From Calendula officinalis (lineage: Eukaryota > Streptophyta > Magnoliopsida > Asterales > Asteraceae), in assembly GCA_963853835.1 (NCBI GenBank), contig OY970829.1, positions 6,864,446-6,928,445 on the forward strand: DNA of 64,000 nucleotides, written 5' to 3'. The number at the start of each line of letters is the position of its first letter. Positions within the stretch are counted from its first letter, which is position 1. The notes beneath the pieces were generated by a model. The model saw only the letters and a program-made list of their open reading frames with translations. It made no database searches and was not told the origin of the DNA. Position numbers and translations under genes: made by a program. Positions 25,201 through 34,952 of this stretch are shown in pieces.

Positions 25201-25963
25201 AGTGGTACTGCCTTTCCGAGAAAAGAAAATGTATTACCTTACGATGCATTACCTTAGGGGCAAAACCGATCGATACAGCAAATTCCCGATAACACAACTC
25301 CTGGAGGTAACGACCGACCATTTCTCAGGCTACTACTGGTACACCATCTTCCATATTCGCAGAGCAGATGATCAACTGTACACAATTACTGAAGGAGACT
25401 TCTATATTCTTGAACCTCGGGATATAGAATTTCTTTACAACACAGTACGCTTACTTCCAGACACGCCTCATCCAATTAAAAATCATGCGAGAAACTTCGC
25501 TCAGGCTGCTCTGAAGCGCTTCATGCTTGTTAAAACATTAGCTGCTCGAATGGAAGATGTGCAGATGGCTGTTGAGAGTGGTACAGCAAAGGTTCACTTA
25601 GCTGCTCCTTACAGATCACTTCCATCCGAGATTCAAACTCGGAAAACAGTTGTTCTAGGTGAACCCAACTTGGGAATGACTTACACGAACTACTTCAAAG
25701 AAAGAGTCTTCTTTCGTGTGTCAGACATTGCCAAGTACTGTGACGGCACGTTGAATATCCTCAAGAAGAAATTGGAGAAAAAGGGGAGGCACATGAACAG
25801 AGATCCCAGCAATCCAGAAAACACCTCTCTTCGAAGCAATATTGACACACTAATCACTGCCATTAACGAAAGACTAAGTTGTTGTAATATCCAAATAAAA
25901 AGTTTTATGTTTGTAACGTTAATCATAAGTTGTTGTAATATCCGTAAACGATCTCTTTACTAG
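22262..25963 (+). CDS. Third ORF of element 1 (1233 aa), function unknown
   Basis: The frame is open from 22169 without an ATG; the first ATG (22262, MAAQHIIDEN) directly follows a possible splice acceptor. Residues 1-300 form a globular region with many aromatics that I recall from uncharacterised composite retroelement proteins. Residues about 310-620 are low-complexity Pro/Gln/Thr/Ser, with repeated PVTTTTP and two near-identical GSPNPFDDP blocks. An acidic stretch and a second globular domain (about 930-1190) with long helices and basic residues follow. There is no signal peptide or clear membrane anchor from the ATG, so an envelope role is not supported. It has no internal stop although gag and pol are broken. 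It lies on the sense strand after pol, where SIRE-type elements carry their extra ORF. I cannot assign a function. Confidence 0.75.
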   Translation: MAAQHIIDENTLVPPYRLKPMAVNNPYWAPEEEVSFSINYPIHSHVLQRHPLYYSINARPSVPAVYVQQFFVNLTLVTSTTPHHFETIIDEQPIQFTKDDLYDIFRLPRADSRPPLTTFEPQLPFQQVYYGIHDLGLLLPRESINLREFKKKNMARSWSHVFTIFNRCMTAKKGGHDRASKEVHHAYHAMCYNRHFDYAAYLWEEFKLSKSKEPAFLPYPRFWAIMIEHFMERYQNIHTREVARRFIPSSVNFLRGNSGTTEVNEAAIPLPLLKLANFNLDSVNQYRALHYPDWTPEGAPPAPAQPAAPAQQAAPVQQPPAQPHQPQPQPRPRRRQAEQQQPPAHQRAKRPRIFSSGASGSGSVATTSSEQVLPPPTRPIIRQPQQPAEPSSSSSTTDSAATISDRPGSPPSPHGPPSPPQQGPPSPPPQGSPNPFDDPLFTNPSPPQQVPPSPPPQGSPNPFDDPLSTDPSPPHTQQPITSTIPTTTTTDPPISSTIPTTTSTATPLTTTIPTSTTYVPPLSPPVTTTTPPVTTTTPPVTTITPPVTTTTPQVTTTTPPVTTTTPPVTTTTPPIDTSLPPFTIFICTASRVVTTSPTTVVMTLPQQTTSSEATTTTTTEMPNPEMQIIPHLTSTIQSLSTRLENLEGRLANVPPLPPTYDPLNREMLLEASRSFTIEQIKAMFNYRLEELVEPCRQGSLIYRRPGDPEDDPQGGGGQRRILERGGSSSQHSGDARHSQHQPSSSQQTRGGGQQEYEYVHDWAIVEFDYNQVMNVEPLNQWRVDESEDILPQNNRKSSEMTEAEKLESMSHLQSINFEVENNKNDNVQQVLRKEADTVIDLPSDPEEDNIVRDAFNESTQPATSPSNDDSDTDKAGEDEPFDVKRYPFTRENYHRYFRNYDQLVAARTPAPEPPTASPPHDVPVLSYSEKRAADKANKRRLKISKACLFQQVKMPFLEDRFSAIFQETELPVIYQDFYKEVVLPFREKKMYYLTMHYLRGKTDRYSKFPITQLLEVTTDHFSGYYWYTIFHIRRADDQLYTITEGDFYILEPRDIEFLYNTVRLLPDTPHPIKNHARNFAQAALKRFMLVKTLAARMEDVQMAVESGTAKVHLAAPYRSLPSEIQTRKTVVLGEPNLGMTYTNYFKERVFFRVSDIAKYCDGTLNILKKKLEKKGRHMNRDPSNPENTSLRSNIDTLITAINERLSCCNIQIKSFMFVTLIISCCNIRKRSLY

Positions 25964-27170
25964 TTCTCTAGTAAAGATTGCATCTGTTTATTACAAATTC
26001 TTTTAATTCTCGTTACTTACTACTTCAAAAGACATACCTTCCCATGGTTTGCCTGATCCGGCCACACCTTCCCAGGGAAATATTTCAGCCAACTGGTAAA
26101 TGTGAGGGTTTAGGTCTAGGGTATAGTAATAGGTGAGTGCAAGGTGATGTGAAAACATGATAAATCAAAGAAAACACACCTTATGAGTGCATCCAAACCG
26201 AAAACAAACCGGGCAACCAATTAAATAGGTGATCATTCATTCGTTGAATGTTTCACTACACTTTACTGGCCCAGTAAAGCAAATGCACACCACCACCAAC
26301 TACTCAAATTCCTCTCAACAGGGATTTGTTTCATTTCATCAGGGGACGTAGCACAAAAGCTACTGACTACTCATTCGGAGTATGTCGGTATTGAATAATA
26401 ATAACCTCCTGCCCCGGGTTAAGTCTCTTTGTATGCACAGTGTGTCTAGTTCTCACCCCCAAGAATATTTCCAATATAGGACACCTGCACTACAAACATG
26501 GATCTTCGTGAATCCATCGGAACACTCGTAGTGGCATCACAATCTGATGTTTCACGAGGATCGAGTGGAAATCCTGCTAGAGCTAAAATCACGCCAACTC
26601 TAAACGCAGGTCACACATTTGAACCAACGGTTGTGCAAACGACTACCGATTCATACCGTGTGCTAACGGATACTCTAAGTGAGTCCGGTGTTACCTAAAA
26701 TCCATGTGAAACTCCTAAAACGAAACATCTTCAAAAAGATGATTAAAATGCACATGAACGTAATAGTCCACTCTCAAATTACTCCTATGATCTGCTAAAC
26801 CCAGCATGATCTTCCCCGGAGCCACCGACAATATAGGAACTAAAAAGTGAGGGTCCCTAGGTCTAGGTGAGCAGAATCAAGTATCATGGGATCTTGATTG
26901 GGGTGCGCTGAGGTAAAAATTGAGAGGGGGTATGAAGTATGGGGTGCAAATCAGCTTATCACATGGTAAAAACAAAAACGAGGGTGTGGTTGAAAAATGA
27001 AAAAGTGAGTTGAGTGAGGAGCGTGTGTGAAAGGGTTAAAAGAAAACGGAAAACCCTCCCCAAACCGAACAAATGACCGGGTAACCTCATCTATATCGGA
27101 TTGCATATGTTGCTTTCTGATTAAGACATCATGGACCCAGTGATGCAATGCACAACCCCCACTGACCACT
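25964..27170 (+). other. Element 1 non-coding 3' region, first part
   Basis: There is no credible gene. The sequence is clearly related to 46400-47763 of element 3, including gttttatgtttgtaacgtta and the cttccccggagccaccgac block, so it is conserved between the autonomous-type and reduced elements without an ORF. The gypsy element interrupts it after ccact (27166-27170). Confidence 0.7.
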
Positions 27171-29576
27171 TGTAACGCCCGAATTTTTTTATAATTCAAT
27201 TTCATTATATTTTAATCCTTTAAACCTTTATAGTATTAGTTATTTGGTATCTGAGGTGATTTATTAAGTGACGTTTTATCTCGTTGACGTTTGAATGTTT
27301 CGCATCATTTAAATTCCAGTATTTGGTATAGTTTTAATTAGTGAAAACTCCCGTATTGTGATCGAGATTTATTATGTATCGAGGCCCGGCCGTTAGGCCA
27401 AGGGGCCGGACTTATGTGTCGTGTAGTATAATCCGGTATAGCTTCCTCGAGATTGGACCTAGTGAGACCACTTGTATGCAACGAATTATGTGTGGGCCGA
27501 GCACGTCTTTGGGGCCGAAAGTATTGAGAAGATTCAAGTCTAGCCCATTGTGTTCTAGGCCGGAATTTAAGGGGTCACATTATGTCGACATTCAATAGCA
27601 ATTAGGAAACGATCGATCAATTAAACCGTCATCATATCAGTCGCATCCTTTCCTCTCCATCGACATTCATACCAAAAACCTTCCATTCGCAGATCATCAA
27701 GTGCATCTCTCTGATTCGTTTCTTCCGTGTTAAACCACCGAAAATCAGTTCGGTTCCTTCTATTAGTCGTCGGAAATAAGAGCTAAAGAGAAATCGTGTG
27801 GTAAGCGATAGTACTATCATTTTAATCTCACATATTCGATTCTGTTTTCCTCCCATAAATCCTATTTTGATGTGTGTCATATCCTGTGTAGAATTCGGTA
27901 ATCATCAGGAATAGGAGAAGATTCGGAGAAGGCATCGCGCGGTTTGCCCGGAGTCTAGCAGAATTCTTGTATTTGGTAACTTCCGGTCCTGCCCTTGATA
28001 GAAACCGTATGGGTGTACTGATTAGTAGTTGGGGGAGGGGTCTAGGGTTGTGTTGTCGGGTGGAGTCGATTGTTGATTATTGCTGTTAATGAGGATCGAA
28101 TAATATGACCGAAGGGGAACCGAACCCGTAGGGTTCTAGGTTCCCAAACGGAAATTTGTTCATGTCGTGGGTTTTTAGAATTCATCATCAAATAGAAATC
28201 TGAATTGTAAATCTGTAGGTATTATCTAAAGGTGTTGGGTTCCACCGGGTTGAGTCGATTGTTATATCATAATTTTAAATCACTGTTTCGTGGAAGAAAT
28301 TACCCTCTGTTCACGACTGTTTTTGGGGTACTTAGAGTAACCTTTGGAACTTTTGGCCCGTGATGAAACCTTGGTTTTTGAATTAGCTTTCCAACGCCGC
28401 AACCCGCTCGGTAATCCGAATTACGGTTTAAAAGTTATAACCGATTTAGTATGCTGCTGTTAGGAATTCTACCTGTGCAGTTTGTCTGTCTTGCATCACT
28501 GTTTTGAGACACTTAGAATCTGTTTTGGCTAGTGTCCGTCTCACAATAAATTGTAGTTCTGATTGTCTTCTAGCTGTGGTTAAAATATGAGGAAAATCTA
28601 ATAAACCGTTTAGGAGTTACGGCAGTTCCCGTGAGACTGACGGGGGCTGCCAGTTTTCTGAAATAAGTCCTCGGGTAGGATTTTAATTCCGGGTTTCACT
28701 TTTTGGTTTTAGGACCGTCTAGGAGATAAGTGCTATCTATCTGATTGTCGGGAACCTTTGGAGCTTGCATTTCTCGAGGTGAGTATTCTCACCGTGTATT
28801 CAGTTTTAACGTTATACATGCATGACTTACGTGTTATATTTCTTGCACCATAATTGTTATCTGAGTTTGATCTGTTATCTGAGTTTGATCTGTTATCTGA
28901 GTATCTGAGCAGCTGTTTACTGATTCATGATCTGAGACATTGTGCCTGGGTAACTGAGCTCGGCACAGAGTCATTCTGTGCTATTACATGCTAGGGCAAT
29001 CTGAGATAATTATGTTAAAGAAATAATAAAACATAATAACACACGTCTGAGTTTTTGGGATAACCTCCCGTCTGAGTTTTTGGGATTATTCCAGTCTGAG
29101 TTTTGGCTTATGCCTATCTGAGGTGTGAGGAGGTACGAGGTTGATCTCTCGTCCCAAGTCACACAAGCGCGCTATATAAATTTAAAATCTGAGTAATAAA
29201 TCTGAGTAATTAATCGAGTAGATTTTGACTAGGAGTATACCAATGTGCCCTCATGTGTTGTATGTTATAATTGTTTACATTTTTGAGATATTCACTCAGC
29301 TTCTCCAGCTGACCCCTATTTTCCCCACTGTTTCAGGTACTAGCAAAGGGAAGGAAAAGGTGGACGGATGACCGCTGTATTCTGCCTATGCTGATGTGGA
29401 CAGCAAATTATTATTATTATAAACATTTTTCTCTATTAAACTATTTCCGCTTTTAAGATTTTTGTTAAATACGATTTTACTATTTTGGGATTTTAATAAT
29501 TGAATTATTGGGACATTTACATTAAAATATTATATTTAAAAAGTTTTAAAAATCTTGAAAATTTTAGGGTGTTACA
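27171..29576 (+). repeat. Gypsy left LTR (2406 bp)
   Basis: TGTAACGCCC...GGGTGTTACA. It contains two copies of an 18-bp unit ttatctgagtttgatctg (28857-28892) and many other ctgag motifs, and a TATA box at 29173. Confidence 0.95.
29173..29180 (+). promoter_or_regulatory. Gypsy LTR TATA box
   Basis: The motif tatataaa follows a gc-rich cgcgc. The right LTR has the same motif at 36973-36980. It is a plausible start for the element RNA. Confidence 0.5.
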
Positions 29577-29579
29577 AGT

Positions 29580-29591
29580 TGGTATCAGAGC
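29580..29591 (+). promoter_or_regulatory. Gypsy primer-binding site
   Basis: The sequence tggtatcagagc lies three bases after the LTR and is complementary to the initiator-Met tRNA 3' end. Confidence 0.9.
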
Positions 29592-30125
29592 TCTGACTTG
29601 AGGGATTTGGGTTTGCAAGGGGCAAATTCAAACTCAAGTATGAGTGTCGAGTTTTAAAATGAGAAAAGAGTAAAATATTTTTCTGAGAAAAGTTCCACAT
29701 CAGACATACAGCACGTCACGTCGACCTCTCGTTTTCCCGCTGCCGGTAATCTTTAAGAGTTTGTTTAATATTGTATACTTTATATTAAAAGTTTCGTCAA
29801 GAGACACATTTTGAGAGTTAGAGAATACTTCGAGACATCGACGCCAAGCATACTATACATATTATATATATGCTTATCTACTTTGGGATTTGTCTATAGT
29901 GTATGGTTTATATGGAAACGGAGGGTTGTGACGATCTTAATTTTTGCTGGAAACTTGTTGAGGGTAGGTGCCGAAAAATAATAGAAGGGCCCCTATTATT
30001 GTACGCACCGAACCTAAGACTACGTTTTCAGGAGAAATTGAGAAAGTTACTAATTTGACGTTTAAGTATCATTATAGGCAAAATCCTTGTTTTCTGACAA
30101 TTTACTCCCTCTCTTTTTTAGCACG

Positions 30126-33100
30126 ATGCCGCCAGCTAGACCTACCGCACAAGAGTTGCGAACCATGATGACTGGGATACTGGGAGAGATGTTACCTGAT
30201 ATGTTCCAGGGCATGTTTGATGAGATCACTGATCAGGTCAGCCATATGTTGCAGACCGAGTTCGCTGCCCGAGATGCTGTGGTGCCACAACCACCAGCAC
30301 CAAAAGCCTTCACCTATCGTGATTTCTCTGTATGTTCACCCCCTGAGTTTAAGGGTGAATCTGACCCGAAAGTGGCAATACGTTGGCTTGCCGATATGGA
30401 GAGCGTCTTTCGCATCTCAAGATGCCCTACCGATTTGAGGACTACTTATGCATCGCACTCATTGAAGGGCGAGGCTAAAGAGTGGTGGAAACCACTAGCA
30501 GCATCCATGACTGAGGAGCAACTGACCTGGGAAGTATTCGTGGACAGGTTTAAGTTGCAGTATGTGCCCCGTGTGGAAGTAGAGCGGATCACTAGAGATT
30601 TTCTGAGCCTTCAGCAAACCAACGAATCCGTTAGTGCTATTACTACAAAGTTTAGAGAACGGGCTTCCTTTTGTCCCGATTATGCTGCTACTGAGGAAAT
30701 GAAGATGGCTCGATATCTGGATATGTTGCGTAGTGATATTAGGGAGTTTGTGGGGATGATGCCCCGTAATTCCTTGGCCGAGATGATAGAGGCGGCACGA
30801 GGCCGTGAGATTGAGCTAGACCGTCAGAAGAAAGATTCCAAGAGGTCCCTACCAGCATCTCAAGGGAACTACAGTCAGGGCAATGAGAAGAAGCGTCGGT
30901 TTGAGTTCAAACCGTACAAGGGCGGTAATTCGGGTAAGAGCGGTCAGACGGGGGGCTATACGCGTCACGGTAACGCGAATCGCGATGAGACGAGGAGCAC
31001 GTCTCGTGATGCACCAGGTAGAGATGAGGGGAGAGTGAAACTTTGTTACAAGTGTGGACAGACTGGGCACATGGCGAATGCCTGCAATTTAAGAGGACTT
31101 ATGTGTTTCTACTGTAAGGAAGAAGGCCACACGAAGGATGACTGCCCGAAGAAGAAAGATACTGGGAGAGGTATCAAATTCAATCTTTTTACTAACTTTT
31201 CCATTCCTCGAAAAAAAAAAATTGTTCTTTATGTTTGATTATATAAATTTAAGTATATAAATATTTAGGTGTTGCTAGAGGGGGGCCTGTGATGAATCCG
31301 GCCCCGGCTACGCTCAGGATCGCTGAGGGGGCTACTACTCGGGCTCGAGGACGAGCCTATCAGATGACCGGGGAGGAGGCCAAGAAGGCTCCTAATGCTG
31401 TTGCTGGTAAATAATTTACCTTCCGAGTTATTATTTCATTCATAATTTGAGCTATTATCTGAGTTAATCTGAGAAAATCTGCACGAGTACTACTGTGTGA
31501 TTCTAATTCTGTGTGCATGTTGTGATCTCTGTGTAATAGGTACTTTTTCTGTGAACGACATACCTGCTTTTGTGTTATTTGATAGTGGGGCAACCCATTC
31601 GTTTGTCTCTCATGCTTTTAGCAAACTGATGTCTCATAAGTTAGAGAATCTTTCCGAGCCTTTAGTGATAGAAGTCGTCAACGAGAAAACTCTAACGGTT
31701 ACAAAAGTTTACCGGAAATGTCTGATCGAGCTTTGTGGGAAGAAATTTCCCATAGATCTCATTCCTATTGCCATGAGAGAATTGTGTGTGATCGTGGGGA
31801 TGGATTGGATGACTGAATACCATGCCGAGATTCTCTGCCATCAAAAACAAATCCGTATCAAACCCCCAAGTGGGATTGAGTTGTTAATCCAGGGCGACAT
31901 AAACCGATTGGTGCCGGCACTGTGTTCGGCTGCGAGGGCGAGAAGATACCTTCAGCACGGTGCCGTGGGTTATCTAGCTTATGTTATCGACACCATTCTT
32001 GAATCAAAACCGAGGTCAATAGAAAGTGTTCCTATTGTTAGCGAGTATGCCGATGTATTTCCCGAGGATCTGCCGGGAATACCACCAGAGAGGCAGGTGG
32101 AATTTCGAATTGATTTAGTACCGGGTGCTGCGCCGATTGCTAAGGCTCCTTATCGCCTTGCACCGCCAGAAATGAAAGAACTGTATGACCAGTTACAAGA
32201 GTTGCAAGAAAAAGAATTTATCCGACCGAGTTGTTCACCGTGGGGCGCACCGATATTATTTGTGAAGAAGAAAGATGGGTCACAAAGAATGTGTATCGAT
32301 TACCGAGAATTAAATAAATTGACGGTGAAAAATCGTTATCCATTGCCGAGGATCGATGATTTATTCGACCAGCTTCAGGGTGCGTCATGGTTTTCAAAGA
32401 TCGATTTACGTTCAGGGTACCATCAGATGCGGGTGAAAGAAGAAGATATTGAGAAAACCGCCTTTCGAACACGTTATGGTCATTATGAGTTTGTAGTGAT
32501 GCCCTTCGGACTCACTAACGCACCAGCGGCTTTCATGGACCTTATGAACCGGGTGTGTAGTAGTATGTTAGATCGTTCGGTGATTGTGTTTATTGATGAT
32601 ATTTTGGTTTACTCAAAGACCAAGACGGACCACGAGGTTCATCTTCGCGAGGTGTTAGATACGTTGAGGCGCGAAGGTCTTTATGCGAAATTTTCCAAGT
32701 GTGAATTTTGGTTACGTGAAGTACAGTTTCTGGGACACGTTGTGAATGAAGAAGGTATAAAAGTCGACCCCGCAAAAATCTCAGCAGTGATGAAGTGGGA
32801 GGTACCAAAGACGCCATCAGAGATTCGTAGTTTCTTGGGTTTGGCGGGATATTATCGTCGTTTTATCCAAGATTTCTCCAAAATCGCGTCACCGTTGACA
32901 AAGCTGACCAAGAAATCAGCTGCATTTAGCTGGGGTAATCAACAGCAAGAAGCTTTTGAAGCATTGAGGAATCGGTTATGTGAGGCGCCGATTCTAGCCC
33001 TGCCAGAGGGTGTGGAGGATTTTGTGGTTTACTGTGACGCGTCTATTCAGGGTTTGGGTGCCGTTTTAATGCAAAGGGGTAAGGTGATTGCATATGCTTC

Positions 33101-34935
33101 TAGGCAGTTGAAGTCTCACGAGGGAAATTACCCTACACACGATCTCGAGTTAGGTGCAGTGGTATTTGCCTTAAAAATATGGAGACATTATTTATATGGC
33201 GTGAAAATCACCATCTACACTGATCATAAGAGTTTGAAATATTTGATGGATCAGCAAGATTTGAACATGAGGCAGAGGAGATGGCTTGATGTGTTGAAGG
33301 ATTACGATTGTGAGATTCTTTACCACCCTGGTAAAGCCAATGTAGTGGCTGATGCGTTGAGCAGGAACCCTATTCGTGGTGTTTGTATGAGGTTGACAGC
33401 AGTAGCATCGTTGCTGGAGTCTATCCGTAGCGCACAAATAGAAGCTGCTGAAGCTGATCAGGCTAAGAAGGAACGGGTTGTAGGTGTGATTGGCAGTTTT
33501 GTGAAAGACAGTAGAGATCTTTTGACACATCTTGGTAGAGTTTGGGTTCCTTCACACGGTGGTAACCGTGACGTTTTATTAGACGAGGCTCATAAGTCTA
33601 AGTTTTCTATTCATCCGGGTTCGACTAAGATGTATCGAGACCTCCGTGAAAACTATTGGTGGCCGGGTATGAAATTAGAGATAGCCGATTATGTTGAGAA
33701 ATGCCTGACCTGTCGTAAAGTCAAGGCCGAGCACCAGAAACCACATGGAATGTTACAGCCATTAGAGATTCCAGTGTGGAAGTGGGAACAGATTACTATG
33801 GATTTGATCACCAAGTTACCGAAAACGCCAGGAGGATATGATGCTATCTGGGTGGTTGTTGACCGGTTGACTAAGAGTGCCCACTTTATTCCGATTCGGG
33901 AGAGTTCTTCAGCTGAGAAGATGGCAGATATTTTTGTTCGTGAGATTGTGGCGAGACACGGTATACCAGTCTCTATTGTGTCAGACAGAGACACTCGTTT
34001 TACATCGAGATTTTGGGAGAAATTCCAAGAGGAGATGGGCACGAGACTTCATTTCAGTACCGCGTTTCATCCACAGACGGACGGTCAGAGTGAGCGGACG
34101 ATTCAGACGCTCGAGGACATGCTGAGAGCATGTGTGCTTGATTTTGGGGGTAGTTGGGATAAGTATTTACCGTTGGCGGAATTTTCTTACAACAACAGTT
34201 ACCACTCGAGCATTCGTAAGTTTATTAACTTTTCCTCTTCTCCTTTAATTTTGTGTAGAATCAAATTCTAATCTCTACTCTGATTTAGGTAAACCGCCTT
34301 TTGAGATGTTATACGGTAGGAAGTGCCGAACGCCTATTTGCTGGGGCGAAGTCGGGCACAAAGTACTGGGTAGTACTGAGATCGTGTTAAAAACTACCGA
34401 GATGATTCAGATGGTTCGTGAAAGGTTGGTCACCGCGCAGAGTCGCCAGAAAAGTTATGCAGACAAGAGGCGATCTATTCTAGAATTTCAGGTTGGAGAT
34501 TATGTACTGCTCAAAGTCTCCCCGTGGAAGGGAGTAATCAGGTTCCGGAAGAGGGGAAAGTTGGGACCACGTTACATTGGTCCTTATCAGGTGATCGCCA
34601 GAGTCGGCAAAGTCGCTTATCGCCTGGACCTACCAGAGGAACACCATCTTATTCATAACACTTTTCATGTTTCGCAACTGAGAAAGTGCATTGTTGATGA
34701 ATCTGTAGTTGTACCGCTAGAAGATATTCAGATTGATGAAAAGTTGAACTATGTTGAGCACCCGATCGCGATTCTTGACCGCAAGGTCAAGACCTTGCGT
34801 AACAAAGAGATTGTGTTAGTCAAGGTGCAGTGGCAACACCGTAAAGGTTCCGAGTGGACGTGGGAACCCGAATCCGAGATGCGTGAGAACTACCCCGAGC
34901 TATTTCCGAGCGATGACTTCGAGGACGAAGTCTGA
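30126..34935 (+). CDS. Gypsy Gag-Pol polyprotein in four exons
   Basis: Proposed exons are 30126-31170, 31269-31406, 31540-34215 and 34289-34935, together 4506 nt or 1501 residues. The ATG at 30126 follows a cttttttag acceptor-like tract. Order: retrotransposon gag domain (about 75-220), two CCHC knuckles (CYKCGQTGHMANAC, CFYCKEEGHTKDDC), aspartic protease (LFDSGATHSFVS), RT with VIVFIDDILVYS, RNase H (YCDASIQGLG, YTDHKSLKYL), integrase with an HHCC region and D, D, E residues (VVDRLTKSAHF, IVSDRDTRFTS, QSERTIQ), and a C-terminal chromodomain-like KVQWQ...EWTWEPE segment. All catalytic residues appear present, so the copy may be competent. Without splicing, translation stops at 31238 inside the first intron and gives Gag only. 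Confidence 0.85.
31171..31268 (+). other. Putative intron 1 of gypsy gag-pol (98 bp)
   Basis: The boundary is g|gtatca...atatttag|gt, phase 1, AT-rich, between the second zinc knuckle and the protease. It contains an in-frame stop, while both sides keep a continuous gag-pol reading frame once removed. Confidence 0.75.
31407..31539 (+). other. Putative intron 2 of gypsy gag-pol (133 bp)
   Basis: The boundary is g|gtaaat...gtaatag|gt, phase 1, just before the protease. The flanking coding sequence (...NAVA and TFSVND...) is contiguous in related elements that I remember. Confidence 0.75.
34216..34288 (+). other. Putative intron 3 of gypsy gag-pol (73 bp)
   Basis: The boundary is c|gtaagt...gatttag|gt, phase 1, within the integrase C-terminal part between SYHSSI and PPFEMLYG, a block normally uninterrupted in gypsy integrases. 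It has a consensus donor and a short AT-rich body. Confidence 0.8.
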
Positions 34936-34937
34936 TT

Positions 34938-34951
34938 CAAGTGGGATTGAG
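34938..34951 (+). promoter_or_regulatory. Gypsy polypurine tract
   Basis: The purine-rich run aagtgggattgag lies directly before the right LTR. It is the expected plus-strand primer site, although interrupted by two T. Confidence 0.5.
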
Positions 34952-34952
34952 T

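Noticed and set aside
27374..27598. 74-codon frame found in both gypsy LTRs (also 35156-35380)
   Set aside because: It is present only because the LTR is duplicated; no domain, and it lies in the U3 region upstream of the TATA box.
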